Assembly (NCBI GenBank): GCA_949358305.1
Contig: OX442315.1
Span: forward strand, 19,682,427-19,742,426
Direction: 5' to 3'
DNA length: 60,000 nt
DNA from: Strigamia acuminata
Lineage: Eukaryota > Arthropoda > Chilopoda > Geophilomorpha > Linotaeniidae
The notes under the pieces: generated by a model
Told to the model about the DNA's origin: nothing
Seen by the model: the letters and a program-made list of their open reading frames with translations, nothing else
Database searches by the model: none
Position numbers and translations under genes: made by a program
Shown here: positions 1 through 8,922 of the stretch, one piece after another
How positions within the stretch are numbered: the stretch's first letter is position 1
Layout: each line of letters opens with the position of its first letter

Positions 1-395
1 GCTCATATCTTAAACATCACATTATGACCAGCTGCCCTGCGCGCTGATCACTTACCTGCAGCGCAATGCACTTGGCGCCTGACCACGTTGTGTCCGTCTG
101 AACACTCACAACATCGTGTTTCAATGATTACAAAAATAGCAAAAGGCACCAAAAGACAACTTACTGCATCTTATAGCCAAAAACTGAATGTGTGTAATCT
201 AGCTAAAACCAGTTTTGAGCTACTAGTATTGTTAGTTGTTTACTCTGGGGTTGCATGGCAATCTTGTTCTGTCGTCTGCTTGTGATGAGCGATGTATTTA
301 GACGAAATAAACCCATGTTTGTGATTTTTCTGCTACTCAGAATCCAGTTTATTCACAAAAACTGCCTTTTGCCAAATCTCCGGCCACGGACTCCT

Positions 396-470
396 CATTG
401 TTTATGTCCTACTCTAAACCCATATTTGCTAAACGAATGCTGTACCAATTGAGTTACCCAGGACTCCAAT
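396..470 (-). repeat. tRNA-like sequence, possible SINE head or tRNA relic
   Basis: On the minus strand, bases about 456-440 read as a good Pol III A box with a D-arm (TAACTCAATTGGTA). About 35 bases further there is a weakened B box (GGGTTTAGAGTAGGAC, near 420-405). The body resembles a tRNA, but the T-arm does not pair well and no mature acceptor stem closes. A tRNA-derived SINE head or decayed tRNA is more likely than a working tRNA gene. Nothing else convincing is visible in bases 1-560. Confidence 0.35.
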
Positions 471-702
471 AGAATTACCGTACAATATGAGCCATCTCTG
501 CATTTGAATCAATTTTCCGTGATTTGATTTGAATGGAAGTTTGATAATAAGCTTAAACAACGCGCAAACAGATTGAATTTAAAAATACTTAGCTAAAATA
601 AAAATTTCGTTTAAGCAAGCAAAAGTTCTCATAATATATTTTATTTATTTGCATTAACGTACATGAATTACAAAATTATTTTTCACGAAAATGCCAGAAA
701 AA

Positions 703-1696
703 TTATTTTTTAAAAGCCAATGTGAGGCCATCTCCAATAGTTAGCATTGATATTTCAATTCTGTCATCATCTTTCAACTTTTTATTCAGCTTTTTAATTT
801 CTGGAGTACCGGGACGAGTTGAATTTTCATCCAGAACGGAACCCAACCATAAAACCTGAGAGAAAAGTGTATTGTTCGTAACAACTAAAAAGAAGGAAAC
901 GGCAACCCAAGAAAACCGCCTTCTACACGCAATGAAATTGCCCCTTCCAATTACCTTTTAAATTACCTTACCTTTTATAATTTGCACTCACATTATCAAT
1001 AGCAATTATGCCACCTCTTCTTAAAAGCTCTAATGATTTTTCGTAATATGAATCGTAGCCTTCTTTGTCCGCATCTATGAAAACCAAATCAAATCGTCCT
1101 GCTTCTCCATTTGTCAACAAATCGTCTGAATATAATTTAAATATATAATAAATGTAAAATAACATAAATATGTATCAAACTAAACTATACCCAAAGTTTT
1201 TTCTGCAGGTTGAATCCGAATATCTATTTTATGTTCAATTCCAGCCTGTTTTCATCAAAAGTTTACAAATAAAATTCAGATTTCTATATTAATTTAATTA
1301 CCTCCTTCCAGAATGGTTTTCCAATATCCATAAACTCCTCACTGATATCGCAAGCAATAATTTGTCCATTCTCAGGTAATGCCAACGCAAACGCCAACGT
1401 TGAAAAACCAGTAAACACACCTAGAAACCAAAATTACTCCAAAGATTATCAATGTATGTGTACATCTATAGCGATATTCTTTTTTTACCTATTTCTATCA
1501 CTCTCGTAGCATTTATTGCCCGAATTAAATTTTGTAATAATTGACCAACTTCCGGTGCACCCATCATTCTTCCAAGAGGGTGTTTCATGGTTTCATCTTT
1601 TAGTTTTTCTTGAACTGGTAAAAGCCGCAACGAGTGATCGACCGTATATTTTATCAACGGCTCATCACATATAGAACTCTTGCAACAATTCAACAT
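703..1696 (-). CDS. COMTD1/CCoAOMT-type O-methyltransferase
   Basis: S-adenosylmethionine-dependent O-methyltransferase of the catechol / caffeoyl-CoA type, closest by eye to animal COMTD1-like proteins. Five coding exons (1696-1489, 1420-1302, 1245-1191, 1125-992, 855-703) join in phase to give 222 residues, the usual family length. The SAM-binding loop [14 protein letters not shown] spans the exon 1/2 junction. Exon 4 carries [17 protein letters not shown], with the acidic metal-binding residues, and the exon 4/5 junction restores IAIDNVLWLG, a family signature. The ATG at 1696 is the first in frame. An AATAAA on the minus strand near 648-643 is a plausible poly(A) signal. No membrane segment is obvious at the N-terminus, although vertebrate COMTD1 has one. 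The substrate is unknown. Confidence 0.85.
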
Positions 1697-1930
1697 TCTT
1701 ATTTTTTAGACACGGTAATTATTATAATTATTCCTTTAAAAACGAAAAATCAAACATTATTGAAACCGTTAGTGATTAGCACTAAAGAAAATAATGGGTC
1801 AATAATTTATACCCCCACCCTAATTTATTTACTTACTGATCACACCGAATGCACAGATGTCAGGTTTTGTATTCACCAGGTGTGTGTCGCAACCGGAAAC
1901 AATACAAAAATCCCTATTCTGCGACCCTAA

Positions 1931-3915
1931 TCTTTTTTATTCACTAATGGTGACAATTGAAAGAGCATTCTCATTGAAAGCATGATTACCTCATTACCCC
2001 TTCCTCAGGAAATGGTCATTTCCCTCCCCATGTGATGGATACTCTCTGCTGTACAAACACTTGTATGTGCCCTGGGGAGGGAGGGTATCCGTGATGCCAC
2101 TTTGGTCAGAGCAAGGTCAGAGCAATCACTCTTGGCCTAAATGACCTAAATGTACAAATCTTGGGAGTTTCCTGGGCCTAAACACAACAACACCAGAACT
2201 CAACCGGAAACATCATGCAAAGCAAATTTTCAATTATCAGGCCTTATCTACATAAAAAAAACTCCTGGAATTCCATAAGTAGTAACAGGTAAAGTAAAGT
2301 AAAGTAAAGTTTTAGTAACTGACTGAGGTAACACCATGTTCGCACAGGAGAATTTGGATTAACCTAATATTTATATTTTGTTGTGGTATGCGAAAGCATC
2401 TAGCCCAAAATTACCTAAAACATTTGTAGCCAGAAATTTCTAATCCAAAACTAGATCTGATAACTGCCCAGAACACTTCTCACAATTCCGTGCGAAGCCT
2501 ATGTGGTTTTTTTATTATTTCATTTTACTATTGTCGGTGTTTTTCATCTATTTTAATGCTTCTGCGTTATTTTTTACTAACTGCTAGTCAATATGTATCA
2601 ATGAAAAAAGTCAATACGCCGGGGATGAAATGGGTCGCGATCGCCTTTGTAAAAAGTTAGCCTAATCATTTTGTAGGCAAAAGAGGGAAAGCAGGGCCCA
2701 TTCCACAGTTCATTCAAAAATTAAAATTAGTATTTTGTGAATACGTAACTAAAAGAATGTACCGGTATGTATTTGTCAAAAATTTGCCCATACTGAACCA
2801 AAATTTCTGGAAATTATTAGACAACTAAAATAAATTAATAAAACGTACCACCTGTTGATTGAAGCCTTGACTTTTGTCCTACACTAACTAGCAAATTGTC
2901 CTTGAACTTATTTGTTTCTTTATCTATACTTCTACAGGACAAAAGTCCAGGCAACGTGCAACACAAAGTAATCAGGGTTGAGCTGAGTTTACATGCGGTA
3001 ATCGTTTCTTGAACTTGTAGTAATTCACCAAAATTATCGACACAACAACTGCAAAGTAGTGATTTCAGCCCTTGCTTGGTCTTGGCAAAAGGTTGCCATT
3101 ACATTTGTAAGGTTATGACATAGTAACACGCTCAGCTGTTAATGTTTTGCCTTTTGGACAAATGGCGAATTGTTCAAATCCAACAAAAATGCCAACAATG
3201 GATAAACGCCTGTAGTCATAGTGCCTAGGTTGTTGTAAATAAAATAAATGTATAACGAAGATGCCGAAGAAAAGTTAGTTAGCGAATAAATGAAAGAGTT
3301 ATTTTTCATTTTTTTACGTCATACCGTATGCCACTAATTTCATTTCATTTTGACTGGCATTTTTGTTTATTTTGCCTTTGAATTTTTACATGTGCAAATT
3401 GTGCAGTGTCGACAATTATTAGACTATATTTTTTTGTAACTCGTTTTGTAAAAAATTTAAATCACAGTCGATTCCATTTAGTTCCCTTTCCATCTCACCA
3501 TCAAATAAAATGTTTTTAAAAAGTCGTGTTTCTCAGTCTCTCATTTATTAATTCAATTTATTTTTATTTAAACTAAAATAAAATAAAATAATTACAATTA
3601 GTTATGAAATCAAATTGACATTAAGTGTTTGCACCTTGTAATATTTAATTTTTATTTGTAATTCAGTAATATAAAAGACGAGATTTGAAGTTACTGTACT
3701 AACGGCCTGTGTGTACAGCTTTGTGCACTTGACTCAGATGTGAAAGACTGAACATGATGTCAATTGGTTATCAGCCAGCTGTCATTATCTATTTTGTTTA
3801 TCGTGTGTTCCAATTCGCAATCCACAGATTATTTTTAAATTCTTAGAAGTACGATGGGAAAATGGCATTTAATTCAATACATCTTCTGCAACCACCTGCC
3901 TTTTTCACACCATCT
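1931..3915. other. Gene-free stretch with repeats
   Basis: I see no gene in about 2 kb. It holds a more GC-rich patch (about 2000-2200) with an 11-base direct repeat (GGTCAGAGCAA, twice near 2105), a short GTAAA microsatellite near 2288-2312, and a 17-base imperfect inverted repeat (2864-2880 with 2936-2952). The right end is a run of AT-rich DNA leading to the peptide gene's promoter. Confidence 0.6.
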
Positions 3916-3925
3916 CAGATAGTAT

Positions 3926-3940
3926 ATATAATTACGTATA
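3926..3940 (+). promoter_or_regulatory. TATA-box core promoter of the defensin-like gene
   Basis: A strong TATA element (GTATATATAA) lies about 90 bases upstream of the ATG at 4020. That would put transcription start near 3960 and leave a 5' leader of about 60 bases. TATA promoters of this kind are common on inducible immune-peptide genes. No obvious kappa-B site was seen. Confidence 0.5.
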
Positions 3941-4019
3941 CCAATAAAGTTTATTTCAACGGCCTATACACGAAGCATAAGCTTTGAGCAATAGCATTGT
4001 ATAAATCTCAAATCTAAAA

Positions 4020-4461
4020 ATGAAGTGTGTTATAATTCTTGTATTTTTAGCCTGTGTGGGTAAGTTTTTTTTTACGATTGTCTCCTTTCCCACAATTAGA
4101 AATAATGACCACGTATTTTGGTTTGCAAGCCCACGCGGACTTAATATGTTCTCATGGCGGGAATCAAGTCTGCAGAGACAAGTGCTACGCCAGTGGAAAT
4201 ATTTATGGCGGATTTTGCGACGAGAATGGTGACTGCAAATGCCAAAAAACAGAATCGAAACCTCGTAATTACTTAGAATAGGCCTAAATATATGTTCTTT
4301 TTTTATACTAACTTATTTTCTGTGCTCATCGTTTTATAGAAGCTAGAAGTGATAAATCGTGTGAGACTGGCGGAGATGCAACGTGTTCCGCTACCTGTCA
4401 GCTTAATGGACATTTCAATGGTTACTGTGACCAGAAAAATAACTGTGTCTGTTACAATTAA
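4020..4461 (+). CDS. Secreted peptide with two tandem CS-alpha-beta (defensin-like) modules
   Basis: Three coding exons (4020-4059, 4130-4264, 4340-4461) joined at two phase-1 introns give 98 residues. Exon 1 plus the first codons of exon 2 form a signal peptide with a hydrophobic core ending VAHA, a good cleavage site. The rest of exon 2 encodes one six-cysteine module with spacing C-x7-C-x3-C-x10-C-x5-C-x1-C. Exon 3 encodes a second module with nearly the same spacing, ending CVCYN and stop. This is the pattern of invertebrate defensins, which are extracellular antimicrobial peptides, although related folds also serve as ion-channel ligands. One exon per module suggests exon duplication. 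Without the second splice, exon 2 reads to an in-frame stop at 4279-4281, so a single-module form is also possible. AATAAA lies near 4488. The biological activity is not shown by sequence. Confidence 0.75.
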
Positions 4462-4758
4462 TGTAAACATCACATTTGAAAAATTCAAATAAAATTTTTT
4501 GTGGATACATTTCAAATCACGATAATAGAAAAATCAGTCAACAAACAAACAAGCATAAACAAACAGAAGTTAAATCAATACACATACAATGATAAAACTC
4601 GAATTGTTCGATCGATTGTTGAATTAATAAAATTCCATATTTTCTCAAGAGTCGGTTAATGAAGCAATGCATTAAGGGTTCAGAGCGCACGTGAAACTAT
4701 GGCAACAAAATAACTGCACGTTAGAAGGAAAGCGTGGAATTATGGTGAGTCGCTGAAG

Positions 4759-5277
4759 ATGACAGTAGTTGTACGGGTGTCATTAAATCCCTCAAGGAAC
4801 GGTCATCGCAGTTTCCTACCAACTTCACACGTGATCGATTTGTTCAGATTTGCTCTCGGCGCTGCTCTGCATTTGGACCAGAGAAATTTGGTCATCAATC
4901 CAGACATCGTTCTTCGATTCATCAAGAAACACCACCGCCTGCCTTCGACTTTGAGCGAAGGATATCAAAGATCTGTGGTGAAAAACGCGATTAAAGTATT
5001 TAACGTCGTAAGGAATCTTTCGTGCCGAATAGACGTGATGGAGGAAACGCGAACGAGTATTTCGACTGCACCGAGTCCAAGACGTGATCGACGGGGACCC
5101 GGAATCAATTCGTTGAGCCAGGGAACGACCACTAATCAGGAAGGAAGTTCATCACATCCTTGGGAAAAAAAAGATGGCAAGAATTGGAAGCCCAAGTGTC
5201 CGAGAAAAAAGATAATGACATTGAGACAATGCACGAAAAAGCGCGGGCCACAGACCAGTAGACCACTACAGATTTAA
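4759..5277 (+). CDS. Gene A: diverged winged-helix (H15-like) basic protein
   Basis: An intronless 172-residue frame. Residues about 28-85 match, in order, the winged-helix segment shared by the four genes to its right: an alpha-helix rich in A and L, then a core ending FIKKHHRLP (the others have YIKKFHKMP, YIRKYHKVP or YLKKYHKL), then a helix with VVKNAIKV. The final wing motif (GRYY or GKYYY in the others) is missing. The tail is basic and includes KPKCPRKK, reminiscent of gene B's repeats. It is the only plus-strand member and lies tail to tail with gene B. A short upstream ATG at 4743 is followed by GTGAGT, so an unseen 5' exon is possible. It could be a decaying paralogue. DNA binding is inferred only. 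Confidence 0.5.
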   Translation: MTVVVRVSLNPSRNGHRSFLPTSHVIDLFRFALGAALHLDQRNLVINPDIVLRFIKKHHRLPSTLSEGYQRSVVKNAIKVFNVVRNLSCRIDVMEETRTSISTAPSPRRDRRGPGINSLSQGTTTNQEGSSSHPWEKKDGKNWKPKCPRKKIMTLRQCTKKRGPQTSRPLQI

Positions 5278-5837
5278 AATAGCAAAACGAAAATTTAAAA
5301 GTTGATAATCCACGAACGAAAACGTCCATTTTTCGTCTCTTCAGCGACTTTTTAGTTATACTTGAACTAAATTTATCAGAATCTCGATATGCATTGTGTA
5401 ATAATCTATTTTATTTGACGGTGATAGTTCAAAATATTTGTGAATAAAACTTGAATGCGAGCAAACTTCAAATTAAATTGTTTTCAATCACATTAATTTT
5501 TATTTTCAAACACACACACACTCACTTTTTGCAGCAGAACCAAACTCGAACCATTAACTTGTCGGAAATAGAACTTTTTTCGAACCTGTTTAGGATGCTT
5601 AAATGGCAAAATCCTAAGAAATAATTTGATAAACTGTTTTATAACTATTTCTATTTTACTATTTTTTTTCAACATTTCTCAAGGTTACATGGAATGTTCA
5701 TGGTACACATCTTTGAACAATAATTTCTCAAATCGATACAATTTTTGTCTTTAAACATTTACAATTTTTAGAGTTGCTCAAACTTGCATGTTGACTCTTC
5801 AAATTTGCGTTGCGGTCATCATTTCTCTCGTCTTCCT

Positions 5838-7094
5838 TTAATTAATTTCCATTGCTTCGACGCGACTCAGATTTAAGTTCCTCAGACTTAAGTTCCTATG
5901 TTGGTAGAAATGATTTCCAAATGTAAACAGGCCACACCTACTTGTAAGCTTTGGACACGGTGTTGGTGGTGGTGGCGGTGGTGGCGGTGTTGCTGGTGGC
6001 GGCGGTGGCGGCGGTGGCGGCGGTGGTGTTGATGATGATCTTGGGAAGCAAGATGGCTTTGGCTCGGAGCATTTTGGCTTTGGTGGGGGACACTTCGGCT
6101 TTGGTGGGGGACATTTCGGTTTTGGTGGGGGACACTTTGGCTTCGGTGGGGGACATTTCGGCTTCGGTGGGGGACATTTCGGCTTTGGCTTTGGGCATTT
6201 CGGCTTTGGCTTTGGGCATTTCGGCTTCGGTGGGGGACATTTCGGCTTTGGCTTTGGGCATTTTGGCTTTGGCTTTGGGCATTTCGGCTTTGGCTTTGGA
6301 CATTTCGGTTTTGGCTTTGGACATTTCGGTTTTGGCTTTGGACATTTCGGCTTTGGCTTTGGACATTTTGGTTTTGGTGGGGGACATTTTGGTTTTGGTG
6401 GAGGACATTTCGGCTTCGGTGGGGGACATTTCGGCTTCGGTGGGGGACATTTCGGTTTCGGTGGGGGACATTTCGGTTTCGGTGGGGGACATTTCGGTTT
6501 CGGTGGGGGACATTTCGGTTTCGGTGGGGGACATTTCGGCTTCGGTGGGGGACATTTCGGCTTCGGTGGGGGACATTTCGGCTTGGGCTTGGGACATTTC
6601 GGCTTGGGCTTGGGACATTTTGGCTTGGGCTTGGGACATTTCGGCTTTGGCTTGGGGCATTTCGGCTTGGGTTTGGGACATTTTGGTTTTGGCTTCGGAC
6701 ACTTCGGTTTTGGTTTTGGACACTTCGGTTTCTTTTTCTTGGGTTTGCATCCTCCTCCCTTCTTTTTTCTACACGGCGCTGGAGGTTTCGTCGGACAAAC
6801 AACTCGCTTACATCGTCCACTAGATATATTAGACATGTAATATCTACCAGTGCAGTAATTCCGCCGTAAAAAACCAAGACAAATTCCTTTCTTCAATGTG
6901 TCTTTCACGATCGCCATCACTTGATCTTCTTCCATCGGCATTTTGTGAAATTTTTTTATGTAGCACAATACCTCCGTTGGTGTACCTCCTAATCCACAGT
7001 TCAAATGCCTCAAGGCTTGTAATGTTAACTTTCTAATTTTGTCAGGATCGCACAGATTTTTACATCTGCACGCCTCTGGGCCTTCACCAGGCAT
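5838..7094 (-). CDS. Gene B: linker-histone-like winged-helix protein with Cys-Pro-Lys heptad tail
   Basis: A single exon of 418 residues. Residues about 18-90 form an H15-like winged helix (KLTLQALRHL, then EVLCYIKKFHKMP, then a lysine-rich helix, then CTGRYYMS). From about residue 120 there are roughly 31 tandem heptads of CPKPKPK or CPPPKPK, encoded by a 21-bp minisatellite. A polyproline stretch and a short unique end follow. A lysine-rich tail after a globular winged helix is the layout of histone H1 and of many protamine-like sperm proteins, and regularly spaced cysteines would allow disulfide cross-linking. Those functional points are inference. Cysteine is also common before the repeats (about seven in the first 45 residues). 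Copy number probably varies between alleles. The end after the polyproline run is the least certain part. Confidence 0.65.
   Translation of the reverse strand: MPGEGPEACRCKNLCDPDKIRKLTLQALRHLNCGLGGTPTEVLCYIKKFHKMPMEEDQVMAIVKDTLKKGICLGFLRRNYCTGRYYMSNISSGRCKRVVCPTKPPAPCRKKKGGGCKPKKKKPKCPKPKPKCPKPKPKCPKPKPKCPKPKPKCPKPKPKCPKPKPKCPKPKPKCPPPKPKCPPPKPKCPPPKPKCPPPKPKCPPPKPKCPPPKPKCPPPKPKCPPPKPKCPPPKPKCPPPKPKCPKPKPKCPKPKPKCPKPKPKCPKPKPKCPKPKPKCPKPKPKCPPPKPKCPKPKPKCPKPKPKCPPPKPKCPPPKPKCPPPKPKCPPPKPKCPPPKPKCSEPKPSCFPRSSSTPPPPPPPPPPPATPPPPPPPPTPCPKLTSRCGLFTFGNHFYQHRNLSLRNLNLSRVEAMEIN
6060..6740 (-). repeat. 21-bp minisatellite inside gene B
   Basis: About 31 copies of a 21-base unit, read on the plus strand as GGACATTTCGGCTTCGGTGGG with variants (GGCTTTGGCTTT). 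Two variants, encoding CPPPKPK and CPKPKPK, occur in blocks, which suggests spread by unequal exchange. The unit is free of stop codons in several frames on both strands, so long spurious frames exist on both strands here. Confidence 0.95.
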
Positions 7095-7783
7095 GACTTA
7101 ATTTTTATGCTGCTTTTTTTTCTTTTTTAAAAAGGCTCGGGCTCAAATGGAACGGCCGCTCTTCGAAATGCCTCAACACTACTTGAAAATTTTACATGAA
7201 CTCCATTAACCATGGTTTTTTTTTAAATTTTGACTTGATTAAATTTCTTCTCGCAAGGTGAATTGGAACAATTTTACGTCACAATCAGTAATAATGGTGA
7301 TAGGTTTTTAAACAAACAAAATACGAGTGTATTTCAATAAAGATGCTCACGCGATAACAATCAAACAGATATACACACTGCATATGCATTCAAACTCAAA
7401 CTCATTTCAAATAAATTTTTATTACGCCCCACAATTTTCCCTTTGAATCAAATCAAAGTAAATTATACATTTAATTTTTACCGTACTAAATGGAGAATTC
7501 AAAATTGTTTTTTTTTAATATGAAGGAAGATTTACGTAGTAACATCTACCAATCAAACTGTGTGATAACGTTTAGTGTTTTTGCTTTTGCGCTTAAAGAG
7601 TTGGTTTTACTGAGTTCCCACACATAAAATAGTTTATTCAGAATCAAGTTAACATGTACATGTGACAATTTTAAACGGATGGTTCTTTTAATGAACAAGA
7701 TTAAATTCTATTCAAAATTTTTCTTAGATTTCTATTTTTAAGCAATCGCTGATGGCGACGAAGGAATTGGCGTAGTTAATTTC

Positions 7784-8505
7784 TTACGAATAGATTCTCT
7801 TTTTATCCTTTTTAAATTTGCAATCCAAGGCAGCTCTAACACTACGTGGCTCAAATTTTGACTTCTGTTTGGATTCTGTTGGTTTTCGCTTTGTGTCGTG
7901 CATTTTGTAATTGTTTAAACTTTTCTTTCGTGTTTGAGTGCTTCTGTTGTTAGCATGTATAACTCGTGTTACAGGCTTGTGACGATTGTGAGAAATTGAG
8001 CTTCCAATTGCAGTATTGTAGGATGAAAATTTGTCCATTTTTTCCTTTGGAGTATGCAAAACATTTCTCTGTCTGTGGTGTCTTGAATCTTTTAGTTGTT
8101 TAACTGGTGATGGTGTTGGCACATCAATAATGCCTGTTCCTATTTAAACATTATTTTGAAAATAAAATAAAATAAAATAAAATAAAATTGTTTTTTACTT
8201 TTGTCTTTGCTTTCATTTATTCTGTATCGTCCTATCTGATTACATTTTAATATTCCAAATTTCGTCCCCTTTTTCAATGCAACTCGCACCACAGCAAAAA
8301 GGATGTTGTCTTTCATCGGCACTTTGTGATATTTCCTTATGTATTGCCAAACCTCCGTAATGGTAAGTCCTTGGGTTGCAGTTTCACTTCGAATTGATTT
8401 TAATATCATCTTCCACAATCTCCTCGGACTGCATTCATTTTTATTGCTGCTATCTGTCGAACTACGTTGCACTTTGCTACCGTGCATGCTCGTCAGCGAC
8501 TGCAT
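7784..8505 (-). CDS. Gene C: winged-helix (H15-like) basic protein
   Basis: Two exons (8505-8199 and 8139-7784) join at a phase-1 intron to give 220 residues. Residues about 28-98 contain the shared domain: LWKMILKSI, EVWQYIRKYHKVPMKD, FAVVRVALKKGTKFGILKCN, IGRYRIN. The second exon is basic and low in hydrophobic residues (many K, R, S, T and N) but has no tandem repeat, unlike genes B and D. The intron contains an AAAAT microsatellite. The codon before the stop is followed by GTAAGA-like sequence, so a further 3' exon cannot be excluded. Function is unknown; a DNA-binding chromatin protein is inferred from the domain and charge. Confidence 0.6.
8158..8187. repeat. (AAAAT)n microsatellite in the gene C intron
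   Basis: Five to six copies of AAAAT/AATAA, lying wholly inside the 59-base intron of gene C. It sits between donor and acceptor, so length changes would alter a very short intron. Confidence 0.9.
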
Positions 8506-8922
8506 TCTGCATTAACGAAACCAAATGTGTATATCAGAAGTAAAATAAAAATCAAAGTGAACGCCCAACAATTCGAATTCACATAGAGTATTCAATGAAT
8601 GCCACATCATTGTTTTCTTACTCGACTGTATATATTGCCATTGTATGAGTGCACGCAGCATAAATAACCTGGTTTCTGATTTATGTAACCTTCTTAATAC
8701 TCTCTTATTAAATAAATAAATAAATAATCACACAATTTCAAAAGCTTTTTAAAATTTTTATTAAAGCAAATATAATTTATATTTTTGTAGATTTTGTTTC
8801 AGGACAACCACGAGCAAAGCGACAGAAAACAGTATCATTTTAACTTATTTAGCATAAAACATTATTATTATTTTTTTTTTTTGCACAAAATTGCCAGAAA
8901 ATGTGGTCATGCGTTCTGATAG

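Noticed and set aside
5951-6823. 290-codon plus-strand frame opposite gene B
   Set aside because: Antisense reading of the repeat, hydrophobic and low complexity, with no conserved domain.
5888-6877. 329- and 270-codon minus-strand frames over the 21-bp array (RNVPHRS-type and EMSPTEA-type repeats)
   Set aside because: They are frame-shifted readings of the same minisatellite. Only the KPKC frame continues upstream into the conserved winged-helix domain.
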